Assembly: GCF_027409185.1 (NCBI RefSeq)
Contig: NC_084472.1
Location: 46,053,427-46,117,426 of the forward strand
Reading direction: 5' to 3'
Source: Cynocephalus volans
Lineage: Eukaryota > Chordata > Mammalia > Dermoptera > Cynocephalidae
DNA length: 64,000 nt
Shown: piece after piece, positions 47,340-59,135 of the stretch
Layout: the number at the start of each line of letters is the position of its first letter
How positions within the stretch are numbered: the stretch's first letter is position 1
Notes under the pieces: model-generated
Seen by the model: only the letters and a program-made list of their open reading frames with translations
What the model was told of the DNA's origin: nothing
The model's database searches: none
Made by a program: the position numbers and the translations under genes

Positions 47340-48270
47340 TTAGAAAAATATAATTTTATCAAATTTGGCTCAAAATGAAATGGACACCTGAATAATGTGA
47401 TCACTATTAAAGAAATTAAATCAGTAGTTAAAATCTTCTCAGAAAGAAAATCTCACACCCAACAGCTTTACAAGTAAGTTCAACCAAGCTTTTAAGTAGC
47501 AAATGATTCTGATTTTATCAAACTCTTATAGAGAACAGAGAAAAAGAGAATACCCCCTACACTATAACCTTGGTACCAAAACCAGAAAAGCATAATATCA
47601 GAAGAAAATTGTGGGCCTATTTCACTTATAAATATACACTGTTGCAAAAGCTTTGAAAACAATGTTGGCAAACAATTCAGCAATATATAAAAAACATATC
47701 ATGTCTAAATTGAATTGATCCAGGAGATATAAAGTTGGTTTAATGTAAGAAAATCCATTATTTTGACTTATTGGAAACAAATTAAAGGAGAAAAAAAGGC
47801 CACATGATCATCTCAATGGATGTAGAAAAAGCATTCTAGAAATCTAAATATCTGGATAATTTTTTTAAAACTCATACTAGGAGTAAAAGAACTTTCTTCA
47901 CCTGAAAAAAATGGTTTCCACCAAAAACTTTCAGCAATGTTATGATGAACAATGAAATGTTAAAAAGCTTTTCCTTTAAAACTGGGAACATTCAGGTTGC
48001 CCACCATCATTCTGTTGATTACTGCATTCATGGTCCTGGCAAGCAGACTAAGAAAAGGTTATTGTTATCTGCAGATGATGTGATTAACTAAACAAAACCC
48101 CAACCTACAGGCAAACTAATGACTTACTAAAAAGACTTTAGCAATGTTGCTGAATATAAGACCAATACACAAAAATCAATTTCATTTTTGCATATGGGCT
48201 AAAAGCAGAAAACAGTTTAAATAATATGCCATTTATAATAGCAACCAAATAATATTTGGTAATTTGGCAA
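47340..48270 (+). repeat. L1M LINE ORF2 remnant, left part
   Basis: L1 ORF2-like wording, heavily broken: 'gtaagttcaaccaagctttt', 'gaattgatccaggagatataaag', 'catctcaatggatgtagaaaaagcatt', 'tatctgcagatgatgtgat'. The last resembles the reverse-transcriptase YADD region. Confidence 0.75.
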
Positions 48271-49015
48271 TGCAATTCTGACCCAGAGTTAGGGCAAACT
48301 TCACTTGTTAAGGTCAGTCCCAAGACTGCCCTCACTTCAGTCACCAGCCACATGCTCAGCAGGGATCCCAGGCCAGCTGCCCATCTGACCAACTAGGTAC
48401 AAATTTGGAGGTTCCCATCCCCCTCAAGTATGACCATTCAATTGACTGATTCACAGAACTCAGGAAAACCCTATACTTATGATTACAGTTGTATTATAGA
48501 GGATATAAATCAGGACCAGCCAAAAGAAGAAACCCATAGCATGGGATCTAGGAAGCTCCCAAATTCAAATCTTCTGTGTTCTCAGGACATGTCACCCTAT
48601 CAGCACATTGATATATATCACCAACCATGGAAGCTCACTTGAGCTTCAGTCTCCAGGGTTTTTACTGGGAGAGTTTCATTACCTAGGCATGATTGATTGA
48701 ATCATTGGCCACCTGATTGAACTCAATATTCAGCAGCATTCTGCTCCCTGGAGGCTGAGCTGATATCATGTGGCTCAAAGCCTGAACCTTCTAATTATAT
48801 GGGTGGTCTTTCCAGCATGGCCAGTCCCATTCTGAAACTATCTAGGAACCAGCCATGAGTTGCCTCATCAGTATCAACTCAGATGTGATCCTATGGTCCA
48901 CCATGAATAACAGATACTCCTATCACTTGGGAAATCCAAGGCCTTAGAAGTTTCCTCCCAAGAAGTGGGAATAAAGATCAGCGAAATTTTTTATTATGCA
49001 ACAGGCAGCTAGAAG
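48271..49015 (+). mobile_element. ERVL-class (MER21-like) LTR inside an L1
   Basis: 'ttatagaggatataaatcaggaccagcc', 'attacctaggcatgattgattgaatcattggcc' and 'cctatcacttgggaaatccaaggcc' match my recollection of an ERVL/MER21-type LTR. It interrupts L1 sequence that appears to resume at about 49016. It is non-coding. Confidence 0.6.
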
Positions 49016-49165
49016 TAATCTAACAAAAATAACAACAAATACCTCATCCCTTTTTACAAACTCTCTATAAATATACTGGAATACTATATAGCCATGAAAA
49101 TGGATAAGTTATGGGTTCACACATCAACTATTGCATGTATTAGTTTTGAAAACCAAATTCACTGG
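49016..49165 (+). repeat. L1M LINE remnant, right part
   Basis: 'atactggaatactatatagccatgaaaatgg' is L1 ORF2-end text. It continues the L1 interrupted by the LTR. Confidence 0.6.
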
Positions 49166-49731
49166 TAGTGCTGTATGATTAACAATGAAGCAGAGATCAC
49201 CACTCTTCTTTGGAACCATCTGCTGAGGGTGGGCAGGACCCACCAAGCAGGGTTGTAGAAAATTGTGAAGAAGGCCGACTTCATTTTCAGAGCCCACGCC
49301 CACCTTCTGTGTCCCTTCCCCTTTTCAGAGCCCCACCTCCCTCTAAGTGTTTAGGATCCTGCATTCTCCTACCTCCCTTATCTCTCCAGAAACCTTTCAG
49401 ATGCATTGCTGAATAAAATCCCTATATATTCTCTTGGGGGAGGCAGAGAATTTGCTTTTCTAGCTGTTCCTCTAAAAGTGAAACGAGCGTTTTGGCCCTT
49501 GGTAAGGAATTTAAGGGAGCAAGGTGGTGAGAGCAGGAAATCAGAGAGACCTTTTCTGGTGGCAGAAAACGTCACCAGCTTGTGTGAGGGTAAGAAACAC
49601 CTTTCAATATCACACTAGCTTCCTCTGCAGTGATTCCCCCCACACACATTCCCTCTCCTGAGGAATACCCACAAGTTTATAAGTGTCCTCCTTGGCCACT
49701 CTCCTTTCCTTCTGCCCTTTTTACTCCTGGT
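49166..49731. other. Unassigned sequence with LTR-like polyadenylation motif
   Basis: 'gctgaataaaatccctatatattctcttgg' (about 49407-49437) looks like an LTR R/U5 region, but no matching ends were found. Confidence 0.3.
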
Positions 49732-50754
49732 CAGGGCCAGATTTACCATGCAGCTCATGATTAAGGCCTCTCGCTTACACAACCCTGTCCAAGGCCCTGG
49801 GAGGTGCCCTAACAATGTGTTCACATGGTCATGTATTTTTGTAATATTCGCAAAGTTATTTTGAGAGTAATTTGTTAGAAAGTAGTCTAGCGCCACTCTG
49901 ACTTTCCCTCCACCACACTTCCCTCATGTTGGGGGGTGCTGGTATTGGCCGCGCATTTGGGGGATATGAGAGGAAGTTGAGCTAGGGATACATTTAGTTC
50001 AGAATCAGTGGGATGTATTTACGTGGTTTGCAGTTACCTCTATGTACAGTTATTGCCAGCAGTCTTGGTGAAGAAATGACTTCCAGGAATCCTCCTATGG
50101 CCCACTAGATCAATGAAACAAAGAAACAGGGCCCACCCTACACCCCCTAACATGTGACTACAACTAGGGCATCACCAGCAACCTGGTTAATGAGTGTCAT
50201 CAATTCAAAGAGAATAGAACTTGAGTTGCCACATAGGAAAAGTGAAAATAGCCACCAAATCTTACAGCTCATATACAAAAGAATGCTTAATAGGATTTTT
50301 CCCAAATTTGATAATCCCGAAAGTTTATTTATTACCAATAACAAGGTTTGAAAGTGAGAAAAACATCTAAAATACTAAAGTATTTTAGTTCTGTACTAGA
50401 GGAAAGGCTGTTACCATTTCAATTATCTTTCAAGACTGAGTTAGCTTTAAATTCTCTGTAAAAACTTACATTATAGAATTGCCATGAAAGAGTTGATCAA
50501 CGATTATGCAGCACTTTCACTTTAGCTGCCTGCAGTTTGCCAAGCAGCTAATTAGTAAAAATGTTATTTTTGTGAATTTTGTGATGTTTATGGTATTTGG
50601 CAGCTTTTTATAATTTTTAATTTGCTGCAGTTGCTTTTCTGATTCAAAATAAAAATTCATACCTAATTTTTAAAAATCATACCTAATTCATACCTGATTT
50701 TTGTTCATAATTTTGTATTAGTTAAGAGGCTCCCCCAAACCTGGATCTGCTCTG
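49732..50754. mobile_element. Possible hAT (Zaphod/Tip100-like) DNA transposon
   Basis: The left end CAGGGCCAGATTTACC and right end (reverse complement) CAGAGCAGATCCAGG form weak terminal inverted repeats. The left-end text 'aaggcctctcgcttacacaa...ccctgtccaaggccctgggagg' resembles a Zaphod-like element. No transposase frame survives and flanking octamers do not match. Confidence 0.35.
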
Positions 50755-52650
50755 GCCCGCTTTCAGTTTCTTTTTTCATACAGTGACTGCCCCATCTGCT
50801 CTTCCTCATCCAGTGTTGACTGTCCCCTGCAAAATGGTCCTTGCAGTTGAACCAGCAAACTTACTGCCCGGGGCTGGGGTATAAGCTCCCTGAAGTCAGT
50901 CCCCCAACTCAGAGCACCATGGACAGGGCCACTGGACACACTTAATAAATGCCTCTCAACAGAGCACCTGAAATGAGATCATAATTCCCCGGAGCAAGTG
51001 ACCTGGGCAGCCTCGCAACATGTGGCACTTCAGAAGTGGAACACATGCCAGGGACCTGCAGGTTTTCCAGGAAGAGAAGTACTTCTGCAGAGAGGATGTG
51101 GCCTCTGATTAATAGTATGGCCCAGACAGCCTACCTCGGTCACCAGGATGAGAACTTGGGTCACTAAGGCAAAAAGACCCCTCTCAAGGTCAGGGTCAGG
51201 CAGGGTTACTGAGACAAGAGTTGGGTTTGGACCTTGACAGAAGTGACATTGGAGAGCCCACTGGAGTTGGTCTCAGTGCCATTCTGCCACCCTCTTCATC
51301 CCCACCCCTCTCCTTGCTGGCCCTCAGCCTGAGCTTCTTTCCTGCCTGGAGGGGTGGGAGGTGGCCTCAGCACTACTCACCCAGCAGGCCTGCCTTTTCT
51401 CTAGTAAACTGCACTCCCCACCTTGCCCAGCCTCCTTTTTCTCCCTGCTTCTTTTCCTAGACGTGAGAGCTTCTGTTGAATAAGGTTAGCTGGCATATTA
51501 CAAAGAGTGTTTGTAATATGCAGCCACCTGCCTACAGCATCTCCTGTCTGCAGGCCCCAGACACACCAAGTCCAATGGGTCCCTGCTTGCAGGGGCTCTC
51601 AGGATATGGGGGGTAGGCCATGTGAGTCTCCATTCACACAAAGCTGCATTCAGCAGGCTCCATAACATTAGTCTTTGCTCATAGAAAACAGTGGGCTTAC
51701 CAGGTCAATATGTTTCCTCTTCCAGGTATCATATTGAGGTGTTAATTATGGCCTTACCCAACATTTCCCACAGCCCATGCTGAAAAAGATTAGTCCCCAA
51801 AATGCACCTAGAAAAAAAAGTATGTGTGGCCAAAGAGGCCCGACAAGTGACAAATACTAAATCCCCATCTAGGAGATCCTGAGACCTTATAAACTTGTGG
51901 GTTGCTACCGGCCTGTCTCAAGGGTGTTTGGGCCCATACCATTATTTTCCCTAACACCTCTTAGCATTTTTGGGATGGGAACACTTTTCAAGAAACGCTG
52001 TCTTAACTAAAAGCAGTGACTCTGTAGGTGAGACTCTCCTGCACCAGGACAGGCAGGTAGCCAGGTTCCGGGGCAGCAGGTCTTTCCCAGATGCTTCTAC
52101 CATGTTCCGCAGCAGCTACTGCCAGCCTGCACGTAAGCCAGGCCCCATTCAGAGACCCCACTACAGCAGGAGTCTCCTCCTTCCCCAGACTCCACCCTTC
52201 CCAGGCAGACCCTGTGAGAGAGGGACTTGTAACACTATCAGGTAAGCTCTCCAGGGCCCACGCCTGTCCCCTCCCACAGCCATCTGTATAATTAAGCCAC
52301 CTGGGGACTCTAAAATCTTTTATACCTTTCAGAACCACCTAACTTCCACCTGATCCTGCCTTAATGAAATAAACCAAGACGATGACGTCTCTCTCTGTAC
52401 TTTTCCTAGTCTATTGATTCCATCTGAGTTATCCTCAGCAAAGGGTGGTTCATACCCCAGAGCTGTCTGAAGAGGGGGAAGTCCTAGGAATCTGCTTTTG
52501 TTCTGCATGTGCTCTGCAAGCTGAACTGGGGAGCATTCCAGTCCTCTGGTGAGGGGTGGTAGAGAGCAGATGTGAGGGGCAGAGCAGACAGAAGGCTGGA
52601 GGAGGTGAGGGACTTGGGGGCCTGGACTGTCTGATGGGGACTTGGTGATG
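50755..52650. other. Unassigned intronic sequence
   Basis: No exon or repeat family is recognised. Confidence 0.35.
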
Positions 52651-52654
52651 CTGT

Positions 52655-52810
52655 CACTAACCTCCCTGCCTCAGCTTCCTCCTCTGCAAAGCAGGAACAG
52701 TAACAATGCCCACCTTGTGAGACTGTCCTGATGATCAAATGAAAGAAGGCAGAGCTGAGGATAGTACCTCACACATGGTCAGCACCTGGCAATATTCATT
52801 ATTATTACAC
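52655..52810 (+). repeat. MIR SINE
   Basis: 'cctgcctcagcttcctcctctgcaaagcagg' and 'cagcacctggcaatattcattatt' mark a MIR core and 3' end. Confidence 0.75.
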
Positions 52811-53147
52811 ACATTACTCAGAAATGTTTTTGGATTAACATTTTCTCTCTGTTGGGGGAGACGCAATAAAGCACTGAATCTGACCTCAGAGTTGGCCCCT
52901 GCAAGATCAGCAGCCCAAAGGGTCCGGTTACCACACTGTAGCATCGAGATCATGCTAAATAGAAATCCACACTCATACCTCACACCTGAGGGAGGCCCTA
53001 GATTTCAGAGGCTGGACTTGAACATAGAGGCTGCCTTTGTTCTGTGACTTTTAACACAGCAATTACACTTTAAAAGAATTTCCCCTTGACTGGTGGTCAA
53101 TTCCTGAAATTCCACAGGCTTATCAATCATTCCTTTAGCTTAAGGTT

Positions 53148-53245
53148 TTTATTCCATTCATTCCACAAAGGTTAAGTGAGCACCTACCCTGTACAGGGTG
53201 CACTGCAGATAGAGATAAAAGAGCTGGTCCCTGCCTTCAGGGACT
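53148..53245 (+). repeat. L2 LINE fragment
   Basis: 'ccattcattccacaaaggttaagtgagcacctac' and 'ctggtccctgccttcaggg' are L2 3' end. Confidence 0.65.
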
Positions 53246-53684
53246 CTTTTCTGCCTCCCCTTCTTCAGAGTTCTGAATTTGGAGATGCAGGGGTCCAGGA
53301 TGCTGTGTGAACAGCAAGGCTTGCCAGCTAAGTCAGTCAGAGGCAAGGGCCCACAATTATTTCTCCAGATGTAAAATGAAGAATAAATACTTAAACAGGG
53401 TTCTCATGAAGGGAGCTGAGCTACTGCTGGCAAAATCCCTTGTGCAGAATTGTTGCTCAAATACAACTTCCTTCCCCCTCTAAGCTGTTCTCAGTTATTT
53501 ATACCTGGATGTTCATGAGCGATCTGAGAGGAAGGTTTGCTAGGTGGGAGGAGAGAGGTGAGAGAGTTGCCCTCCTCTGGGGGCAGCGGCCACAGAAAAG
53601 GGAGACTTGGGGCTCAGAGATCAGCTTCTCTGATGTTCCTCCCCCACATGGCCACGTGGCTCATGCACTTGATTCCCTCCAGGC

Positions 53685-54055
53685 TCTGCTCACATGTCCT
53701 GTTGTCACACTGGCTTTCCCAGACTGCCTACCCCCTCACGCTATCTCCTTACCCTGCTTTATGTTTATGCCTTGTACTTATCTCCACTGGACATATTATA
53801 CACTCGTTTGTACAACTGTCCTTCCTACTAAAATGTACACACCCTGATTACAGGGATTTTGATTTTGTTTACTGCTGGGATCAAATCTCAGCATTGCCAA
53901 TTATTAGCTAATTTGACCTTGGTCAAGTTATTCACCTCCCTACACCTTTTCACAGGGCCATTTTGATCATTAAATGCACTACTAATAAAGCAGCACCTTG
54001 GCACAGTACCAAGCACACCATAAGTTCTCAATGAACGGTAGCTATTGAGATGATC
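53685..54055 (+). repeat. L2 fragment followed by MIR
   Basis: L2-like 'cacatgtcctgttgtcacactgg' (to about 53880) is followed by MIR-like 'aatttgaccttggtcaagttattcacctccc' and 'ataagttctcaatgaacggtagc'. Confidence 0.6.
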
Positions 54056-54230
54056 AGTTATTTTCCGGTAGATTTTTGCTTCCCTTGGGTCAGCCATCTG
54101 GGAAGGCCTCTGTGGCTACTTAAGGATTCCTCTCATCTTAAGTGAAGCTAGAAATAGAAACCTGCAGTAATTGAAGAAGCGTGAAAATACTGCTTACCTT
54201 TTCAAAGCAGGTGAACTAAAGATCTCTCAG

Positions 54231-54401
54231 ATGCTATTTCTCAAGTATGGCTACACGCTGGAATCACCTGGGGAGCTTTAAGAATTACTAATACCTGGGT
54301 CCCACCCCCAGAGATTCTGATATAATTGGTATGGTGGATGGCCTGAATATCAGAACTTTTTCCCAGGTGCTTCTAACCTACAGCAGGTTTGAGAGCCACT
54401 G
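54231..54401 (+). mobile_element. MER5-type hAT-Charlie MITE
   Basis: 'ctggaatcacctggggagct' and 'acccccagagattctgatataattgg' lie between degenerate ends ATGCTATTTCTCAAG and TTGAGAGCCACTG. Confidence 0.8.
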
Positions 54402-54944
54402 CTCCAGAGTACCACCAGACTTCCCCTTGAAAGTTAGGGAGACAAATGTCTATTTAAGGCCTGGCAGTTAGTGCTTCTTCCTAGGGGGAGCCATTTGCTC
54501 ATAAGCCGACCCATTAAAAATTAATCACTTTGGTCCAGCAGGACTCTTCTCTTAAAGATTGCTGTTGACAGTGATGTGGCATCCTAAGATGCTAACACCC
54601 TACGGAGGAGAATTTGGAGGTCCTCCACCAACACAAGCAGATGGGGAAACTGAGGCTGAGCAGCTGAACCAAGCCTTCCCTCCACCCACTCCCTAACCAG
54701 CCCAGCCACTGGTCCTGGCCAGGGTGGTGGCAGTAGAGCTGCCGATCCTGGTACATCTCTGAACAAAAAAACCTTGTGTCTTTGAACTGTAACAGGATTC
54801 AGAGTTCATGATTTGTACCCCGGGAGGATAATGTCCAAAGCTTTTATCTTATGGTGAGCTCTAGGTGAGTTAGTCACATTTCAACAAAGTGCCTTTTAAA
54901 AAGAAGCCCAACTCCATTGCTCCCACTTTCCTGCTGTTTAAAAG
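54402..54944. other. Unassigned sequence with a possible MIR scrap
   Basis: 'atggggaaactgaggctgagcag' (54640-54662) is MIR-like. The rest is not recognised. Confidence 0.35.
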
Positions 54945-55100
54945 AGAAGTACATTATGCTAAGTGAAATAAGCCAGACACAAAAGGACAAGTCCTGTATG
55001 ATTCCACTTATATGAGGTTCCAGAGGAGTCAAACTCATAGACAGTAGAATGGTGGTTTCCAGGCACAGGGAGGGAAAAATGGGGATTTGGTGTTGAATGG
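54945..55100 (+). repeat. L1M LINE 3' end, left of the solo LTR
   Basis: 'tgctaagtgaaataagccagacac' and 'agaatggtggtttccaggcac' are L1M. The copy is broken at AATGG (55096-55100) by the LTR. Confidence 0.85.
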
Positions 55101-55256
55101 TGTTGGGAAAATATAGGAAAGTGGTCAGGGCCCCTCAGGTGTTCAGAATCTTGCTGAGCATTTGATGTAACCATCCACGTACACCCAGGTGTTCCTTGGT
55201 TATTATTTAATGTAATTGTGTTTTGGCACCCACGTGTCCTGGGTTATGGACTTAAG

Positions 55257-55262
55257 TATAAA
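55257..55262 (+). promoter_or_regulatory. TATA box of the solo LTR
   Basis: TATAAA lies 156 bp into the LTR, the expected U3 location. The related LTR at 42626-43109 has TATAAG at the homologous place. Confidence 0.6.
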
Positions 55263-55345
55263 GGACTAACAGCTCTGATATAGGCCATCGCCGCCGCTCC
55301 TTTAGACATTCTGGGGGGTCACTAGGGCGGCTGCTCCTAGCGCTG

Positions 55346-55351
55346 AATAAA
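55346..55351 (+). promoter_or_regulatory. Polyadenylation signal of the solo LTR
   Basis: AATAAA lies 84 bp downstream of the TATA box, in the expected R position. It is in the sense direction of MAPK4, so it could in principle cause premature polyadenylation. Confidence 0.55.
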
Positions 55352-55484
55352 GTCTACTAATTTTTTAACCACGGCTCTAAGGATCTTTTCCTATTACCTA
55401 GTTTGTGGACCTGTGTGTGAAGGTTTGTGACCCATTCTGCACAACAGGCTTGAGGAGTTTGTGAGCCCTAGCCTTAGCTTGACA

Positions 55485-55640
55485 AATGGGTACAGGGTTT
55501 CAGGTTTGCAGGATGGAAAGAGTTCTAGAGATGGATGATGGCGATGGCTACACAACAGTGTGAATGGCCTTAATGCCACTCACCTGTACACTCAGATGGT
55601 GAATTGTATGGTATGTGTATTCTACCACAGTTAAAAATAA
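55485..55640 (+). repeat. L1M LINE 3' end, right of the solo LTR
   Basis: 'aatgggtacagggtttcagg' through 'ttctaccacagttaaaaataac' completes the L1M tail interrupted at 55100. Without one AATGG copy the two halves join seamlessly. Confidence 0.85.
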
Positions 55641-55659
55641 CTTTCTTAAAGAAAAAGAA

Positions 55660-55680
55660 TTTTTTTTTTTTTTTTTTTTT
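55660..55680 (+). repeat. T21 homopolymer
   Basis: This uninterrupted run follows the L1 tail by 20 bp. No SINE body is attached. Confidence 0.9.
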
Positions 55681-56407
55681 AGGTAAAGGGAAGTGACCAT
55701 GTGAGTCTGGAGAGCCCAACAAGCCTCTGCAGGCCTATAGAAACTTAGTTAGGCTTTTGGTTGACTTCCGTGGAAACCTGGGAAGAGATGGTAGACTTCA
55801 CTGGACAGGATCCCCCAGAGCATGGAGTAGGGAAGGGGCAGCCCTGAGATAGGGGTCAGCAGGCCAGTACGTAGGGCGTCTTAGAAGTTCATGAAAATGC
55901 GGTGCAGCTGACTGAACCACACTTCTTCACCCCTGTTTATTTTAGCTGCATAAATGGAATGTGCCAGATGATTTACCAATGATGGTGGTGTGAGCTGGGC
56001 TTTCAAGCCAGTGTGTCCCCTCCTTCAGTTTGAGAGATTCCCTGCTGCATGTTTTCATGGAAGTGAGTTTAATGTAATGAGTTTGGAGTCAGCAATAAGG
56101 CTATTTGGCTGTGTTGTTACTACTTTTAAATGGTTTCTTACATGCCTCGTATGTATTTGGCACAAATACGAGTTATACTTTCAAAGGGAGAAGGCTGTGA
56201 ACAGGAGGTCATATATTTCTGCTTAAATTGGGCCTCTGGGAGGGTGGTGTTTTTCTAAAGGATCCTTTGATGAGTGTCTGTAACGCAAAGAATTAACCCC
56301 TATTACAGGTCAGTCTGCTGCTCAGTTTGGGAAACCTGCCTGGCCTGTAAGCAAAGCAAGTCATAAACTCTGGGGGCAGGTCAGCAGATTAAAGATCATC
56401 TAGGGAC
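55681..56407. other. Unassigned intronic sequence
   Basis: No feature is recognised. Confidence 0.35.
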
Positions 56408-56543
56408 TTGCTGGTCCACATGTGGTCCTCTGAAACCCAGCATCAGCATCACCTGGTTAGACTGAGAAATGGAATCTGCACTTAACCAGTCAAGGTCCTT
56501 AAGTGATTCAAGTGCACTTCAAAGTATGGGAAGCCATGCTTTA
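56408..56543 (+). mobile_element. MER5-like fragment
   Basis: 'catcagcatcacctggttagac' and 'tcaaagtatgggaagccatgc' suggest a decayed MER5. It is weaker than the other copies. Confidence 0.45.
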
Positions 56544-56659
56544 GGGCACTCACCAAGAGCACGGTGTTGGCACCTCTCTCCACGAGGCTGTCCATTCTGT
56601 GCTTGGACCCCTCTGCTTATTGAGCTGCCCTGGCAGCTTCAGGTCTCTATGTGAGAGGC

Positions 56660-56905
56660 AGTAGAACCCCATGTTCAGATGGAAGGAGCTGCGTCCACAC
56701 AGCCTGGGGTTGAATCCTGACTGTGCCACTTACAGACTGAGGATAGGTTGCTTCCCTTTACTGTGCCTCAGTTTCCTCCCTGTATAATGACTGTAGTGAG
56801 AGTCCCTACCTCATGGGATTGTTGTGAGGATGAAATGAGTTAATCTCTATAAAGCAGATTAAACAGTTTGAGAAGCTCAATAAATGTGAGCCAGTACTAG
56901 CATGT
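56660..56905 (+). repeat. MIR SINE, full length
   Basis: 'ctggggttgaatcctgactgtgccactta', 'gcctcagtttcctccctgtataatg' and 'cctacctcatgggattgttgtgagg' match the MIR head, core and 3' region in order. Confidence 0.88.
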
Positions 56906-57825
56906 TGCATAGATTTCTGTCTCTCAAAAATCTCCTCTGTCCCCAGAGCCTCAGAACAAGCTTAATGCTCCAGATGATAACTTTGCAAATATTGAAAGGC
57001 AGCTCTCATGCCCGTCCCTCCATGTTCTCAGGCTGAAAGTGCCTAGTGTCTCCCGTCCCTTGGGTGACATGCCTTTGATTTCCACTCACATCTACCAGGA
57101 GGTCTTCTGGGAACCCAGGACCCTGCAAGAATTATGGTATCCTTGCAACGGATCCATTTCCCACAAAGCTGAAAGTTTTACTTCTCCATGGCCTGGTTTC
57201 TTTTGGGCTGGACCTAGTTTCTCCTAGATCAGACCAGGGAGTACATGTGTATTCTTACCCCCTTCCAAGGAAGTGAGGTGTCCAGGGGCTTTCCCAGGCC
57301 TCCTGAGCCCATTAATCACCTGCTGTCCTGACAGCAGGGTCCTTGCTGCCAGCCCAGCTTGCGAGCCTCTCCAGGCTGGGCGTGGTGGGGGAGTTCAGAG
57401 CCTGCGACCACCTTGCTCCACCAACACCATCCCACTAGTGAGAATAGCAGGGACCCCATCATAGGGCGTGGACTGCCTAGGGCTAGAGAGAAAGGCAGAG
57501 AGGCAGGTGGCCCTTCTGCAGCCTATACTGAAACTCCCGTCCTACCTACATCCCTCCTTCCCTACTCGCAACCACCCTAGACTCCTTCTGTTCTAGCTGG
57601 GGAGCTCATTCAAGATGGAGATTGTAGGACTCCAGGTCAGTAGCTTCGGGCAGTCTGCACATTCATGAGCACTTCCCTCGATGCTGATGCAGGAGTCCTT
57701 GGGGAACACTGACTTTCAGAACAAAGGTCATTCTTCTCAGCCCATCCCATTTCCCATTTGTCCATGTGTCCAGAGATCTCTCTGTCCCCTGAACACATTC
57801 TAGGCTCCTCCCTTTACTCACACAG
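56906..57825. other. Unassigned GC-rich intronic sequence
   Basis: A faint MER5-like stretch may lie at 57595-57715. No exon is recognised. Confidence 0.35.
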
Positions 57826-58020
57826 GCTCCGCATCAGCATCTCAGATGTCCCCTCACATCTATATGTCCCCATCTGTGAAGGTCAACTCAAACCTCACCT
57901 CCATGAAACCTTCTCAGACCCATCTCAGGGCAAGATAAAGCCCCTCTGCACCCCTAGATCACAATTTCCCTGCTTTTTCCTTGCTTCTTACCATTTACTC
58001 TATTTAATGTGTCATGCTGG
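57826..58020 (+). repeat. L2 LINE fragment
   Basis: 'tcaactcaaacctcacctccatgaaaccttctc' is diagnostic L2 3'-UTR text. Confidence 0.7.
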
Positions 58021-58689
58021 GGTGTGGGGGTGTCCAGCAGTGTGCAGGTTACGGGCTATGGAGTCAGACACACTCACCACTTCCAGTTATAGGACCTTGT
58101 GTTACCAGGAACACAGGTCCGGCTGCCTGCCCCTTTTAAAAAATAAACCACTCAAAAGTCAAATGTTGGTGAAGATGGAAGTCAGCTTTGATTCAGGAAT
58201 ACCGGTGACCTGAGGAGAGATGTTAGGTTGACCCATCTCTCCAGTAAACCTGATGGAGAATGGCCAGGCTAAAGCCACCTCAAAGTCTCCAAGTCTCTCA
58301 AAGATTCAAAGATTCAGATTTTACTTTAAAGACTTGGTCTTTAAAGCGGGGCTGTCGGGGGGTGGATCATGGGAAATTAAGAGCAGGACGGAGGCGGTTG
58401 TGCAAGGGGCCAGGTGCAAAGTCTCGCCAAAATTCCATCTGGTTTCTGCTCCTGTCTTTGCTGTTATCTCAGGGTCTGGGTAGTACGTGCAAGTCTGCAG
58501 CTTCAGGCTGGCTGGAAAACAATTTTACATGCATCTAAATGGTGTCATTTTGCCCCACAACCAAGGTTCAAAATATCAAATAACCATGGGAAAAGAGGGA
58601 ACTCAGAGAAATGCATGCCAAGAAAAAAACTGTACTTTTAAAATATTTTAGAGCCCATGTGGTTTTAGGTGGGAACATGGCTTCAGTCC
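58021..58689. other. Mostly unassigned, with a MIR head
   Basis: 'gggctatggagtcagacacac' (58049-58069) is a MIR head remnant. The rest is not recognised. Confidence 0.35.
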
Positions 58690-58960
58690 TGCTCACTCCA
58701 ACACTTGGACAAGTCTTTTTACTGCTCCTTGAGGAGCTGGCACCAAATTCATGTAAAATGCTAACACAGTGGCAGGCATAGAATAAGTCCCACTAAATGT
58801 TGACCATGATTATTCCCCGGTCCTTCCAATCACCTTTTCATATTAATATTTCATCTCTCTAACCACATGATGTGTTCTCTGAATACAGAGATGGTCTGTT
58901 CTCCACACAGGGACTGACACATGTCGGGCTCCCAGGACATGTTCCAGAAACTTCTGGTCA
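58690..58960 (+). repeat. MIR followed by L2 fragment
   Basis: MIR-like 'atgctaacacagtggcaggcatagaataag' is followed by L2-like 'gtctgttctccacacaggg'. Confidence 0.55.
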
Positions 58961-59041
58961 GGAAGGTGAGGCTGTTAGAGCTTTCCACCATCCTGGCCTG
59001 GAAATAGGGCAGCCCTAAGCATCAATTCAGTATGAGGGGAG

Positions 59042-59135
59042 GAGCTGTCTGGTTAGCTCAGTTGCTTAGAGCACAGCCTTATAACCCCAAGGTCATGGGT
59101 TTGTGATCCCCATACCCACCAGCTGAAAAAATAAA
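59042..59135 (+). mobile_element. Monomeric CYN SINE
   Basis: 'gctgtctggttagctcagttgcttagagcac' to 'gtttgtgatccccatacccaccagctg' is followed by an AAATAAA tail. Divergence in the B-box region suggests an older copy. Confidence 0.8.

Larger units (their letters stand above)
55101..55484 (+). mobile_element. Solo LTR (384 bp) with 5-bp target duplication
   Basis: TGTTGGG at the 5' end and TTGACA at the 3' end give the TG...CA boundaries of a retroviral-type LTR. AATGG is duplicated at 55096-55100 and 55485-55489. A TATAAA box lies at 55257-55262 and a polyadenylation signal AATAAA at 55346-55351, consistent with U3-R-U5 order. It has no internal genes. It splits an L1M 3' end and shares family with 42626-43109. 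Confidence 0.88.

Noticed and set aside
49407..49437. LTR-like AATAAA region as a further ERV
   Set aside because: No TG...CA ends, target duplication or related copy could be found in the window.
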